From: CAZPQK01 sp964588695
GTDB lineage: Bacteria; Krumholzibacteriota; Krumholzibacteriia; WVZY01; JAKEHA01
Length of the DNA: 64,000 nucleotides
NCBI GenBank assembly: GCA_964588695.1
Contig: CAZPQK010000006.1
Coordinates: 124,001 to 188,000, forward strand
Reading direction: 5' to 3'
Part shown: positions 46,335 to 54,808 of the stretch, piece after piece
Layout: every line of letters begins with the position of its first letter
Position numbering within the stretch: the first letter of the stretch is position 1
Translations under genes and position numbers: made by a program
The notes under the pieces: generated by a model
Databases searched by the model: none
What the model was told of the DNA's origin: nothing
What the model saw: the letters and a program-made list of their open reading frames with translations, nothing else

Positions 46335-47595
46335 AGCGACCGAAGATGTTCAAGAGCACTAGGCTAAGTTGCGGCGCGTAAGTGATGATGATAAGCGCGA
46401 TCAGCAACAAGCCCAGAAAGGGTAAGCTAGCGCGGTAGAGGTCAAGGATCGGGGTGTTAAAGCGGTACGACGCGATGAACAGGTTCAGACCCACGGGCGG
46501 CGTCATATAACCGATTTCGAGGTTTGTCAGAAAGATGATTCCCAGGTGAACCGGGTCGACACCAAACCCGATGGCAACGGGGGCCACCAAAGGAACCACG
46601 ACGATGAGTGCCGAGAATATGTCCATCAGGCAACCCACGATCAGCAAAAACACGTTCAGCAAAAGCAGGAACGTGTACTTGCTGGAAACGTACTGCTGCA
46701 TCCATTCCAAGAGCGCGGTAGGGACCTCGGCGTCGATCAAGTAGTTGGTCAGTCCCAACGCGCACGCCAGAATAATCAGAATGCCGCCAACCAGCGTCAT
46801 GCTCTCCACTGCGATCTTAGGCAGATCGCGCGCCGCAATGTCGCGATACACCAGCACTTCCACAACCAGTGCGTAAACCGCGGTAATGGCGGCGGCTTCC
46901 GACACGGTAATAAGCCCGCCGTAGATTCCGCCGAGGATGATAAACGGCAACGGAATTTCCCACTTGGCGGCTTTAACCGCGTCCCACTTTTCGGCCCAGC
47001 TCAATCGTTCGGCCGCGACACTATTGAGCCGTCCCACGCGCCACGCGTATAGCCCCAAAATGGCAACCAGAACTGCGCCCGGCAGAAGGCCAGCCAGAAA
47101 CAGGTCGTCAATGTTCACGCCAGCGACGTAGCCGTATAGGATCAGCGGTAAGCTGGGAGGGAAGAGTAAGCCCAAGCTACCACCTGCGGTCAGCAAACCC
47201 AGCGAGAATGGTTTTGGATAGCCGTCGCGCACCAACGCGGGCAACAGCAATCCACCCATCGCGATGATGGTGACACCGGACGCGCCGGTAAATGCGGTGA
47301 ACGCCGCGCAGGCGACCAGTGCAACGATGCCAAGGCCGCCGGGAAACAACGCGCGCGAGAGGTTTACCAGTCGGTCGGGCGTGCGCGCGTGCGAAAACAA
47401 GTAGCCTGCAAACGTGAACAGTGGAATCGCGACCAGGAGCGGCGACCCCGCCAACGTGTACATGGAAACCGCGACCGACGAAATGTCGATTTCGGCAAAA
47501 TGAAACAATACAACTGCAATGCCGCCGAGTACCGCAAACAGCGGCATGCCGAAGAGAGCTAGCAAGATGAGCAGCGCCACCAAAATGCCGGTCAT
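46333..47595 (-). CDS. dctM: TRAP transporter large permease (DctM)
   Basis: 420 residues, nearly all hydrophobic, about 12 transmembrane helices. Family motifs of the TRAP large subunit are clear: FAGYLFSHARTPDRLVNLSRALFP, the GASGVTIIAMGGLLLPAL loop, FPPSLPLILYGYVAGVNIDDLFLAGLLPG, and TPPVGLNLFIAS near the C-terminus. It carries the elevator-type, sodium- or proton-driven translocation of the ligand delivered by DctP. Its start overlaps the dctQ stop by 4 nt; it is the last gene of the operon. Confidence 0.96.
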   Translation of the reverse strand: MTGILVALLILLALFGMPLFAVLGGIAVVLFHFAEIDISSVAVSMYTLAGSPLLVAIPLFTFAGYLFSHARTPDRLVNLSRALFPGGLGIVALVACAAFTAFTGASGVTIIAMGGLLLPALVRDGYPKPFSLGLLTAGGSLGLLFPPSLPLILYGYVAGVNIDDLFLAGLLPGAVLVAILGLYAWRVGRLNSVAAERLSWAEKWDAVKAAKWEIPLPFIILGGIYGGLITVSEAAAITAVYALVVEVLVYRDIAARDLPKIAVESMTLVGGILIILACALGLTNYLIDAEVPTALLEWMQQYVSSKYTFLLLLNVFLLIVGCLMDIFSALIVVVPLVAPVAIGFGVDPVHLGIIFLTNLEIGYMTPPVGLNLFIASYRFNTPILDLYRASLPFLGLLLIALIIITYAPQLSLVLLNIFGR

Positions 47596-48140
47596 GCTTC
47601 TGCCTCGGGTTCGCGCCCCAGAAAAACGGCCTTCGCACTGCGGTAGGTAATTAGAAAAAACGATATGGGAAGAACGATCTGGACGTGCCAGCTCTTAAGC
47701 CCCCAAAACACGGTGTCGCCAAAAGCCCGCTCATCCATCACCAGGCGCGCGGTCGCGACAAAAAGCAACGCCGCGATCACCGCTGTGGCCAGAAAGATTG
47801 CGCGGTCGCGGATTCCTTGTTGTTGAGAAGGGATCAGCCGCGACAGGGCGTCGATGGCGATGTGACGATGGGTTCTGGTGGCGAGCGCGCCGGCCAGACA
47901 GCCTAGCCAGAGGACGGCGTGTCGCATCAGGGGTTCGGCCCACAGGATGCCGCTGCTAAACACGTTGCGCAAAACAATCTGGCCAACGCCTACAAACACC
48001 AGCGTGGCCAGCAGGAGGGTAATGACTCCGGTTTCGGCATGGTGGGCCCAGCTAATCGCCGTGCGCATGGCGCCGCGCTTTTCGATGACCGCGCGTACGA
48101 TCGCCAGAACGACGGCCAGGGCTACCAGTGCATACAACAC
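47592..48140 (-). CDS. dctQ: TRAP transporter small permease (DctQ)
   Basis: 182 residues with four transmembrane helices, the standard DctQ topology; the first helix pair is preceded by an extra N-terminal segment (MLYALVALAVVLAIVRAVIEK). The AEPLMRHAVLWLGCLAGALATRTHRHIAIDAL stretch, read across helix 2, is typical of the subunit. It scaffolds DctM in the membrane. It overlaps dctM and starts 3 nt after the dctP stop. Confidence 0.93.
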   Translation of the reverse strand: MLYALVALAVVLAIVRAVIEKRGAMRTAISWAHHAETGVITLLLATLVFVGVGQIVLRNVFSSGILWAEPLMRHAVLWLGCLAGALATRTHRHIAIDALSRLIPSQQQGIRDRAIFLATAVIAALLFVATARLVMDERAFGDTVFWGLKSWHVQIVLPISFFLITYRSAKAVFLGREPEAEA

Positions 48141-48143
48141 CGG

Positions 48144-49169
48144 TTACGAGTCCGCCCGTTGCTGGCTAAGAAGCGATTGCATGCGATCGAGTAGTTCCTG
48201 CGAATACAGCTTGCCGACACCCATTTGCCACGCGTCGCGACCGGTTGTCAAGAACGCGCTGCGGTCGGCTTCCGAGACGGTTACCACCTGAATGTTTTCC
48301 TTCTTCATTTCTTCAATCGCTTCCAGGTTTTGTCGCCGGGTGGTTTCGGTGAGTTTGCGCAGCTGTTCCCAGGAAATGTTCTGCAGGGTTTCGAGGTCTT
48401 CGGCCGACACCTTTCCCAGCGCGCGCTTGGAAACGAGCACCGCACCCAGGCCGTGGGTGATAGGAACGTCGGTCATGAACTTCACGCGGGTAAACCACTG
48501 TAGTGCGACTGCGGCCAGCGGCGAAGCGTATACCGCGTCGATAATCCCGGTCTGAAGAGAGGTCAGCACATCGGGGGCGGCCAACGGGACGGCGGCCACG
48601 TCAAAGCTCTTAAAGAACACCTCGGCAAGTGGGTCGCCCGACCACACCCACATTTTTACCGCGTTCATGTCGTTGGCGTTGGCAATGGGTTTGGTCGAAA
48701 ACAGGTGAATGAAACCCACATCGGCCCACCCCAGCAGCACGTAACCCGCTTCGTCGTATTTGGCGATCCACTCTGCCTTGGTTTGGTTACGAAGCGCATC
48801 CAATTCGTCGAGCGATTCAAACATGAACGGCAACTCCAGGACTCGAATATCGGGGACAAGCGCGCCGAGTCCGTTTCCAGTAAAGCCGCCGGAGTGTAGC
48901 TGACCGCTGCGGATTTTGCGCAGTACGTCCTTTTCGTCACCCTGAACGCCGCCGGGGTAGAACTTAAAGCCGATGCGATTGTCGGTGGCCGCGCGCAACT
49001 CGTCGTCAATAGCGCGCATTGTTTTCATCCAGGTGCTGCCCTCTGGAGCCAGTGTGGCGAACTTGATTTGAGTCGCCGGCTTCGGCTTTTTCTTCGCGTG
49101 CACAGGCGCAGTCGAGCCCGCGCCCAGAGCAAGCGCGACGGTGAAAGCTATGGCTTTAGAAAAGTTCAT
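48144..49169 (-). CDS. dctP: TRAP transporter solute-binding protein (DctP/TatP-like)
   Basis: 341 residues. Signal peptide cleaved after APVHA, then a lysine-rich start. The TRAP-type SBP signature is present: IKFATLAPEGSTWMKTM, the KFYPGGVQGDEKDVLRKIRSGQL helix region, LELPFMFESLDELDALR, and the KMWVWSGDPL segment where most DctP proteins have an R-x-x-x-x-P ligand-carboxylate arginine; here that arginine is replaced (MNAVKMWVWSGDPL), which argues for a non-carboxylate ligand. It starts within the TatT gene end (14-nt overlap), so the two are translated together. Confidence 0.95.
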   Translation of the reverse strand: MNFSKAIAFTVALALGAGSTAPVHAKKKPKPATQIKFATLAPEGSTWMKTMRAIDDELRAATDNRIGFKFYPGGVQGDEKDVLRKIRSGQLHSGGFTGNGLGALVPDIRVLELPFMFESLDELDALRNQTKAEWIAKYDEAGYVLLGWADVGFIHLFSTKPIANANDMNAVKMWVWSGDPLAEVFFKSFDVAAVPLAAPDVLTSLQTGIIDAVYASPLAAVALQWFTRVKFMTDVPITHGLGAVLVSKRALGKVSAEDLETLQNISWEQLRKLTETTRRQNLEAIEEMKKENIQVVTVSEADRSAFLTTGRDAWQMGVGKLYSQELLDRMQSLLSQQRADS

Positions 49170-50049
49170 CGAGTTCTCCTAGCAGTGCCTGCGCCTTGCG
49201 CTGGGCGATGAGGTTCAGTAGTTGATAGGGGTCGCTGGCGGCGACGTCTGCATTGATAACCGACTGCAGGGTCGCCGTAAAATCGTCCGCGTCCTGAACG
49301 CGATAGGTGTAGTACTTCGCGTAGAACAGTTCGGTTAACAGGAATGCCTGCCCAGGGGAGCGCTTGGCGCGAGCGGCCGCAAAACTGGCCAGCGAGGCTT
49401 CCGGATTGCCGCCCATGATAGGCGGCTTGAACGCGTGTAGCGTCCCGGCCATCACATGCGGCAATCCCTCAAAATAGGCCGGGTCCAACTCGACCACCTT
49501 GTCGAGTACCCGTGCTACTTTAGACACATCCCGCAGCACTTTAGTTTCATGTAAATGTAACGCTATATATTGTGACCAGTTAGCAGCCAGCCAAACCGCG
49601 GCGGGAACGTCTTTTTTGCGCAGGTGGTCGACTCCCGGCGCGAACTGGTCAAAGGCCATGTCGAGGCGTTGGGGAAACTTCTTGTTACCGCTAAGGGCGG
49701 CGAGCGCGTGGTCGCGACCCTTTACATATAGGAGTCCGGCGTAGTCGGGATCGCTGTCTTCGGCCACGGAAAACGCGTAGCTGAAATACAACATGGCCGC
49801 ATTAATCCGAAGGTCTCGATTCTTAGGGTCGGTTTCGATGAGGCCTTCTAGCAAAAACAAGTTTGCTGCGGCACCGTCTTCGAACGTGCGAATGTCGTTG
49901 GATGCCATCGCGGCGTTGCGTGCGTTATCCAGTACCGGCACCATCACTTTACCAACCGCAAACTTAGAGGTTGAACAGGCGGGCAGCAACAGCGTGGTCA
50001 GAAGAACCGCGGTCCATCGAAACCGGTGGATGTAGGCACGGCGGGTCAT
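49156..50049 (-). CDS. TRAP-associated lipoprotein, TatT family
   Basis: 297 residues from ATG 50049, giving a classic lipoprotein signal with lipobox LPAC (C25). An in-frame GTG at 50097, overlapping the upstream stop, would add 16 residues without improving the signal; neither start has a clear Shine-Dalgarno sequence. The body is all helical with TPR-like pairs (FLLEGLIETDPKNRDLRINAAMLYFSYAF, LDKVVELDPAYFEGLPHVMAGTL), matching the TatT component known from Treponema TP0956, a pore-bearing trimer that docks on its periplasmic binding protein TatP. The gene is coupled to dctP by overlap. In the treponemal case a hydrophobic ligand was suggested; here the ligand is unknown. Confidence 0.88.
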   Translation of the reverse strand: MTRRAYIHRFRWTAVLLTTLLLPACSTSKFAVGKVMVPVLDNARNAAMASNDIRTFEDGAAANLFLLEGLIETDPKNRDLRINAAMLYFSYAFSVAEDSDPDYAGLLYVKGRDHALAALSGNKKFPQRLDMAFDQFAPGVDHLRKKDVPAAVWLAANWSQYIALHLHETKVLRDVSKVARVLDKVVELDPAYFEGLPHVMAGTLHAFKPPIMGGNPEASLASFAAARAKRSPGQAFLLTELFYAKYYTYRVQDADDFTATLQSVINADVAASDPYQLLNLIAQRKAQALLGELDELF

Positions 50050-50096
50050 GGGGGGAATAATCGTGGCTGCGGCACTATCTAGCAAGCCGAAATTCA

Positions 50097-51167
50097 CTAA
50101 AGCTTTTTAATCTCGAGGTTTATCCGGTCCACGACCCGTTCGACAAATCGGGCGCGGGGAAAGCGTTCGGCGGTCGCGCGCCCGGCACGCGCGATACCGT
50201 TGCGCAAGCCGGGTAATTCGATGAGCCGGGCAATTGCATTGACGATTGCGTGGCTCGAGCCAGGCGGGACCAGCAGGCAATTGGTCTCGTCAACGGCGTA
50301 ATCGCGCGGCCCGCCGCAGTCGGTGACGACCACGGCCGTGCCGGAAGCCATTGCCTCCAACGGAGGCAGCCCGAAGCCTTCCAGTAGCGACGGAAACACA
50401 AACACGTCGCAGTCGCGGTAGAAATCAGCGATGGAGTCGTGGGTCGACCGTTCGACGTATTGGGGCAAGTTGGTCATCGGATAACGTGCGTCGTAAACGA
50501 CGAAGCGTACGGTCGGGTATCGGCGCTGCAGTTGGTTAAAGGCAGTCAACGCAAAATTGACGCCCTTGATGGGTGCGCTGTTGCCGATCACTCCAACGGT
50601 CACGGCGCGGCCCCGGTTCTCGCGCGGCGGAGCTAGCAGCCAGTTTTCTTTGATGCCGGGGCTAATAACTTCGTGTACGCGACTCAGTCCCACGCGTTGC
50701 GCAACGTCGCGGCTAACCGCAATCCGATGGGCCGGACGCGCGTAGCCTGCATGCGCGATGGCTCGAAGCAACGGCTTTACCCACACCGGTTGCGCGCCGT
50801 AGTGCACGTGCGTTTCGGGCTCGTAGGCCTGGATTAACGCGACAGTGCGACGTGCCACACCGGCGCGGCCGTCCACCAGCCACGGAGTTCGGTAGCCGGT
50901 GGTGATCACGACTCCGGGAATTTCGGAAAGCCGGCTGCGCATCCGCCGCATTAGTGCCAGGCGGCCGCCCTGGGCGGACACTTCGCGCCAGCGAACCTCA
51001 GGATGAGGATCCCACGGCGCGATACCCGGAGGTGCAATGACATCCACCGTGAGCCCGGCCGCAGCGGAACCGTCGACGACCGACGCGATGACGTCCATAC
51101 CACCCGACGGCTGCAACCCCAGTAGTGGAACGATCACCCCATGGGTTGTTGCTGAAGCCCTTACCAA
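50097..51167 (-). CDS. Glycosyltransferase family 4
   Basis: 356 residues, GT-B fold. N-lobe with LLGLQPSGGMDVIASVV (acceptor-side loop), C-lobe with VGVIGNSAPIKGVNFAL, the D-F-Y-R-D-C-D-V-F-V-F-P-S segment, the E-G-F-G-L-P-P-L-E-A-M donor-binding motif and GTAVVVTDCGGPRDYAV. Similar in layout to exopolysaccharide and LPS transferases. It overlaps the previous glycosyltransferase gene by 7 nt, and its TAG overlaps the possible GTG start of the TatT gene, so it belongs to the same operon. Substrate unknown. Confidence 0.92.
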   Translation of the reverse strand: MVRASATTHGVIVPLLGLQPSGGMDVIASVVDGSAAAGLTVDVIAPPGIAPWDPHPEVRWREVSAQGGRLALMRRMRSRLSEIPGVVITTGYRTPWLVDGRAGVARRTVALIQAYEPETHVHYGAQPVWVKPLLRAIAHAGYARPAHRIAVSRDVAQRVGLSRVHEVISPGIKENWLLAPPRENRGRAVTVGVIGNSAPIKGVNFALTAFNQLQRRYPTVRFVVYDARYPMTNLPQYVERSTHDSIADFYRDCDVFVFPSLLEGFGLPPLEAMASGTAVVVTDCGGPRDYAVDETNCLLVPPGSSHAIVNAIARLIELPGLRNGIARAGRATAERFPRARFVERVVDRINLEIKKL

Positions 51168-52300
51168 CCCAGGGCCTTCCGTATCGTGACCATGCGTTGG
51201 GTCCAGGTGTGTTCGCGTGCGAACGTTATTGCCGCGTCGCGTCGCCAGGGTCGCGCACCGCTAAGCAGCGCGTCGGTTTTTTCGGCGAAGTCGGCGGTCG
51301 TATCGCACAACGCGACGGGAGCTTCGGACGCGGCGATCTCGTCCAGGCGCGTGGCGACCACCGGAAGCCCGGCGGCCAGGTATTCGAACAGTTTCACGGG
51401 GCTCACGGCGTGCGTCAGTTGATTCTGCTTGAAGGGCACCAGGGCAACGTCACAGTGCTCCAACCACGCGGGAACTTCGGTAAACGGAACCGCGCCCACA
51501 AAGTGCACGTTGGGTTCACGCACACCAATGTCCACGTGTTGCGGTCCGGCGATAACAATCGATACATCGGGTCGCCGGCGAGCAATCGCACGAATCGCGG
51601 CGCCGTCCACCCAGTCGGCGACGGTGCCCACAAAAATCGCACGGGGCGACGGCAATTGCGCGAGCGCAGCGGGGACGGGTGCACCGGTGGAAAAGAAACT
51701 CTCGTCGACGCCGTTGGGCAGGTACACGACGTTGTCGTTAAGCTCGCTGGCGGCGGCGGCCAGACGTCGCGCGGTAGCGAACACCACATCACAGCCGCGA
51801 ATCATCTCGCGCTCTAGTTCCAGCAACGATCGCGGTATGGTTCCAAAGGAGCCCCAGTCGTCGGAGATTCGGTAAACACGTTTGCTTGCGCGAACTCGGC
51901 GAAACACCGGCCACGAAAACCGACTCTGCGATAGCCATAGCAAGTCGGGTTCGCCAAAGCCATGACCTTTGATCTTTGCGAACACGTTAGGCAGCGACAG
52001 GTCGAGCGTGTGTTTTGCTACCCAGCGGGCGCGCAACCCGGGCTTGTCCAGCGCCGGCAGCAACACGGCTGGGTAGTAGTGAGAAATTCCTTGATGGGTT
52101 TCGCCTCCGGAGCGCCAGACATGTCGACGCTGTTCCACGTCACCGCCGCCACGAAATAGCTGATCGACTCGTAGCGCCGTACCCAACCAGAACACGTCGT
52201 GCGACCTCGCGAACTCGCGCGCATAGGCGTGCGATCCCACCGGGGCGGGTCCGCGCCAGTTTGACGACTCGACCATGAGTATTTTGTGTCGATGTGTCAT
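51161..52300 (-). CDS. Glycosyltransferase (GT4-like), first gene of the TRAP operon
   Basis: 379 residues. Starts MTHRHKILMVESSNWRGPAP; the C-lobe carries AIFVGTVADWVDGAAI, SIVIAGPQHVDIG, VHFVGAVPFTEVPAWLEHCDVALVPFK and KLFEYLAAGLPVVATRLDE, the donor-site glutamate lying in KLFEYL, as in the teichuronic-acid/TuaH-like branch of GT-B enzymes. The N-lobe is weakly conserved. The ATG has no Shine-Dalgarno sequence: it lies 8 nt behind the T tract of the tRNA-Leu terminator. Six genes follow one another from here to dctM with overlaps or gaps of at most ~50 nt. Confidence 0.9.
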   Translation of the reverse strand: MTHRHKILMVESSNWRGPAPVGSHAYAREFARSHDVFWLGTALRVDQLFRGGGDVEQRRHVWRSGGETHQGISHYYPAVLLPALDKPGLRARWVAKHTLDLSLPNVFAKIKGHGFGEPDLLWLSQSRFSWPVFRRVRASKRVYRISDDWGSFGTIPRSLLELEREMIRGCDVVFATARRLAAAASELNDNVVYLPNGVDESFFSTGAPVPAALAQLPSPRAIFVGTVADWVDGAAIRAIARRRPDVSIVIAGPQHVDIGVREPNVHFVGAVPFTEVPAWLEHCDVALVPFKQNQLTHAVSPVKLFEYLAAGLPVVATRLDEIAASEAPVALCDTTADFAEKTDALLSGARPWRRDAAITFAREHTWTQRMVTIRKALGW

Positions 52301-52308
52301 GGGTGGTG

Positions 52309-52342
52309 AAAAAAACCCTCCGGCCCAGTTAGGGCCGAAGGG
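52309..52342 (-). terminator. Intrinsic terminator of tRNA-Leu
   Basis: On the minus strand, arms CCCTTCGGCCC and GGGCCGGAGGG (one mismatch) with loop TAACT are followed by seven T residues. It ends the tRNA transcript only 8 nt before the start of the glycosyltransferase-TRAP operon. Confidence 0.92.
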
Positions 52343-52363
52343 TCTACCGCGCTTTCGAAGTCA

Positions 52364-52450
52364 TGGTGCCGAAGGGGGGATTCGAACCCCCACGAGGTTG
52401 CCCTCACTACGCCCTGAACGTAGCGCGTCTACCAATTCCACCACTTCGGC
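52364..52450 (-). tRNA. tRNA-Leu (anticodon CAG)
   Basis: 87 nt including the encoded CCA. Acceptor arms GCCGAAG/CTTCGGC pair, the D-arm region is TGGTGGAATTGGTAGACGCG, the anticodon stem CTACG/CGTAG encloses loop TTCAGGG (anticodon CAG), a long variable arm follows (class II) and the T-loop is GGTTCGAATCC. It reads CUG codons. Confidence 0.97.
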
Positions 52451-52863
52451 ATTTTAGAAATCGTAAGTTCGGTTGGCAGCGCGGAAGGGCGAAGCGAAAA
52501 CCAAAGCCAAAGGAAAACGCTCCGTCCACCGCTGTCGCGAGGATATGAAACCTTAGGCCCAAAGTCAATCCTGCGCGAGAAGATTTTTCGTTGTGGGAAA
52601 CTTTATAACATATTATAAATGAATACGTTACAGAGTTCGCAATCCAGGCGGCGTGGCAATGGCGCTACGTGGCAATACTCGATTTTTGGCGCCCCAGCGA
52701 GTGCTGTAAAATGTTGTTATATATATGGTTATAGTACCGGCAGTTCTTAATATTAGATATGTCGGATACACATCGCTAATATGGGAAAGTCGCGCGGTTT
52801 GTGGCTTGCGCAGGCGCAATCCGGCGTTGATAATCGGGCGAACCCCATAAAAAGTAATAGTTG
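52451..52863. other. AT-rich intergenic region between tRNA-Leu and smpB
   Basis: 413 nt, AT-rich after ~52560, with no protein gene I can support. Promoter-like pieces are TTGTGG (52591-52596), 17 nt, TATAAA (52614-52619), and a weaker TTGGCG/TAAAAT pair (52686-52712). With the first promoter the smpB leader would be ~235 nt. I looked for tmRNA because of smpB and did not find its tRNA-like ends or tag reading frame. Confidence 0.45.
52591..52619 (+). promoter_or_regulatory. Candidate promoter upstream of smpB
   Basis: TTGTGG, 17-nt spacer, TATAAA, in the middle of an AT-rich gap. The only good sigma70-like match ahead of the smpB-amidase-murI run. Confidence 0.45.
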
Positions 52864-53316
52864 ATGAAGGTAATTATTCAGAATAAGAAAGCCCGCCACG
52901 ACTACCAGTTTCTCGAAACCTTCGAAGCTGGGATCGCGCTGCTGGGCACAGAGGTCAAGTCGCTTCGCGAAGGGCGTGCGAACCTTCGTGATTCCTACGC
53001 GTTAATACATCAGGGAGAGGTCATCCTGCGCGGTTTGCATATCAGCCCCTACTCCCATACATCCGATCGTAACCTCGACCCGACTCGCGACCGCAAGCTA
53101 CTGCTGGGCAAGCGCGAAATCAGGCGGCTGGTGGGCAAGACCCAGGAAAAGGGCCTGACGTTAGTGGCCAGTAAGCTTTACTTTAACGATCGTGGTCTGG
53201 TGAAGGTAGAGTTGGCATTGGGTAAGGGAAAGAAGCTGCACGACAAACGCGAGACGGTTAAAGAACGCGACGCGCAGCGTCAAATCGAACGGGCACTTAA
53301 AGATCGACAACGTTAA
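52864..53316 (+). CDS. smpB: SsrA (tmRNA)-binding protein SmpB
   Basis: 150 residues. Binds the tRNA-like part of tmRNA and brings it to stalled ribosomes for trans-translation. Family motifs: NKKARHDYQFLETFEAGIAL, the LGTEVKSLREGRANLRDSY block, HISPYSHTSD, RKLLLGKREI, and the basic tail ending KDRQR that enters the decoding channel. ATG 52864 is preferred over the adjacent TTG 52861; no strong Shine-Dalgarno sequence is present (AAAAAGTAATAG). First gene of a long housekeeping run. The tmRNA gene itself is not in the window. Confidence 0.97.
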   Translation: MKVIIQNKKARHDYQFLETFEAGIALLGTEVKSLREGRANLRDSYALIHQGEVILRGLHISPYSHTSDRNLDPTRDRKLLLGKREIRRLVGKTQEKGLTLVASKLYFNDRGLVKVELALGKGKKLHDKRETVKERDAQRQIERALKDRQR

Positions 53317-53335
53317 ACGCATAATTATTGCCGTC

Positions 53336-54808
53336 GTGTTCATCGTGGTGGCCGCTGCCGTTCCAGCGTCGGCGCAGATGATCGAAGTTACCTACGACGA
53401 CGGTCGCTCGCCGGAATCGATTCGCGCCTTTACATTGCAGGATGATCCCGGGTGGTATCTGCGGGCCAACGACGTCGCCCGCATTTTCCGCGCGACGCAG
53501 TTTTGGAATGCTACCGCGCGCAAGATTGTGCTGGGCGTCGGCGATGTGCGTTTTACCGTAACGGTTGATACTCGCGTGGTGGTTGTTCGCGGCGAACCGC
53601 TGCTGATGCAGGTCCCGGTTCGTTACGACGCGGGCTTTGTCATGATCCCGTTAGAGTTTGTAACCGACATTGTCGCCAACTATACGCCGCAGGATTTTCT
53701 GTGGGATGGCGACGACATGACCCTAACGGTCAGCGGTCTTGGGTTTAACGTCTCGGCAATTGACTTTTCTTCGACCAAGGATCGCACCACGGTCACGATC
53801 GACCTCTCCGAACCGTTACTTTACAACCTGGACAGTTCAACGCCGGGCGTGATTCGCCTGAAGCTATACGGCGGGCGGGTGGACACCCGCAAGTTTGCCG
53901 TGCGCGAGCAGCGTGGCCTGGTCGGTGGCGTACGAGCCGACCAAACCGACCGGGACGCGTTGCTTTACTTTGATGTGTCGCGCGACATGCGGCGCGTCAA
54001 TGTCGACCGCGAAGAAGATCCCCCACGTTTGATTCTGGCGCTGGAGCGGGGCGAGCTACCCGACATCCCAGACCCGGCTTTCGGCGACGAACAACCGGTC
54101 GAGATTGTCGACCGCTCGCAGGTGACCCGCCGCGAAATTGAAATCCGGCGAGTGGTAATCGATCCCGGGCACGGCGGCCAGGACACCGGTAAAGTCGGTG
54201 CTTCGGGAACCGCCGAGAAGGACGTTAACCTACGCCTCGCAAAGATCGCGCGTGACAAGTTGGAAGACGAGCTGGGTGTGGACGTCGTGTTAACCCGCGA
54301 GCAGGACGAATTGATTTCGCTGACCAAACGCACCGAGATTGCCAACGAAGTTGGTGCCGACGTGTTCATCAGCCTGCACTGTAATAGCTGGTTTAGCGCG
54401 CGCACCGGCGGCTTCGAAGCGTACTTTCTTTCTCCGGCGCGTAGCGAGTCGGATCGGCAACTGCAGCGTTTCGAAAATCAGGATGCCGCGGTCGCTCGCA
54501 CCACGCCCAACAACGACATCGACTTTATCGTGTGGGAACTCGCGCAGAACGAATTCATTTCGGAGAGCAGCACGCTGGCCGAGATGGTTCAGCGCGAGAT
54601 GATAGAGCGTTTGGGGATTCGCAACCGCGGAGTAAAGCAAGCCAACTTTGTGGTGTTGCAGGGAGCGCGCATGCCTTCGATTCTCATTGAGACCGCGTTT
54701 CTATCGAACCCGGACGAAGAAGCGAAGCTTAACGACGCCGCGTTTCTTAGTGAAGTGGCCGACGGGTTAGTTGCTGCTTTGCGGGCCTTTCAGGAGCGCT
54801 ACCGATGA
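53336..54808 (+). CDS. N-acetylmuramoyl-L-alanine amidase (Amidase_3) with AMIN-type stalk
   Basis: 490 residues from GTG 53336. Cleaves the amide bond between muramic acid and the stem peptide during cell separation. Order: secretion signal ending VPASAQ; a copper-amine-oxidase-N-like substrate-holding domain (~15-125); an AMIN domain (~130-250, TVTIDLSEPLLYNLD) that targets septal peptidoglycan or outer membrane; the Zn-amidase domain with ligands H279 (DPGHGG), E294 (TAEKDVN) and H348 (SLHCN) and catalytic E452 (IETAF). The start is uncertain: GTG 53336 gives only a 14-residue, uncharged signal, while the frame continues upstream as KRIIIAVV, a better signal but with no ATG, GTG or TTG. 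Linked to the GerMN gene by a 4-nt overlap. Confidence 0.93.
   Translation: MFIVVAAAVPASAQMIEVTYDDGRSPESIRAFTLQDDPGWYLRANDVARIFRATQFWNATARKIVLGVGDVRFTVTVDTRVVVVRGEPLLMQVPVRYDAGFVMIPLEFVTDIVANYTPQDFLWDGDDMTLTVSGLGFNVSAIDFSSTKDRTTVTIDLSEPLLYNLDSSTPGVIRLKLYGGRVDTRKFAVREQRGLVGGVRADQTDRDALLYFDVSRDMRRVNVDREEDPPRLILALERGELPDIPDPAFGDEQPVEIVDRSQVTRREIEIRRVVIDPGHGGQDTGKVGASGTAEKDVNLRLAKIARDKLEDELGVDVVLTREQDELISLTKRTEIANEVGADVFISLHCNSWFSARTGGFEAYFLSPARSESDRQLQRFENQDAAVARTTPNNDIDFIVWELAQNEFISESSTLAEMVQREMIERLGIRNRGVKQANFVVLQGARMPSILIETAFLSNPDEEAKLNDAAFLSEVADGLVAALRAFQERYR

Noticed and set aside
52451..52863. tmRNA gene next to smpB
   Set aside because: Neither the tRNA-like 5' and 3' ends nor a tag-peptide frame could be found in the gap.
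53250..53336. Programmed frameshift joining smpB and the amidase
   Set aside because: The frames differ by +1, but no slippery sequence or downstream structure is seen, and the product would make no sense for a cytosolic RNA-binding protein and a secreted amidase.
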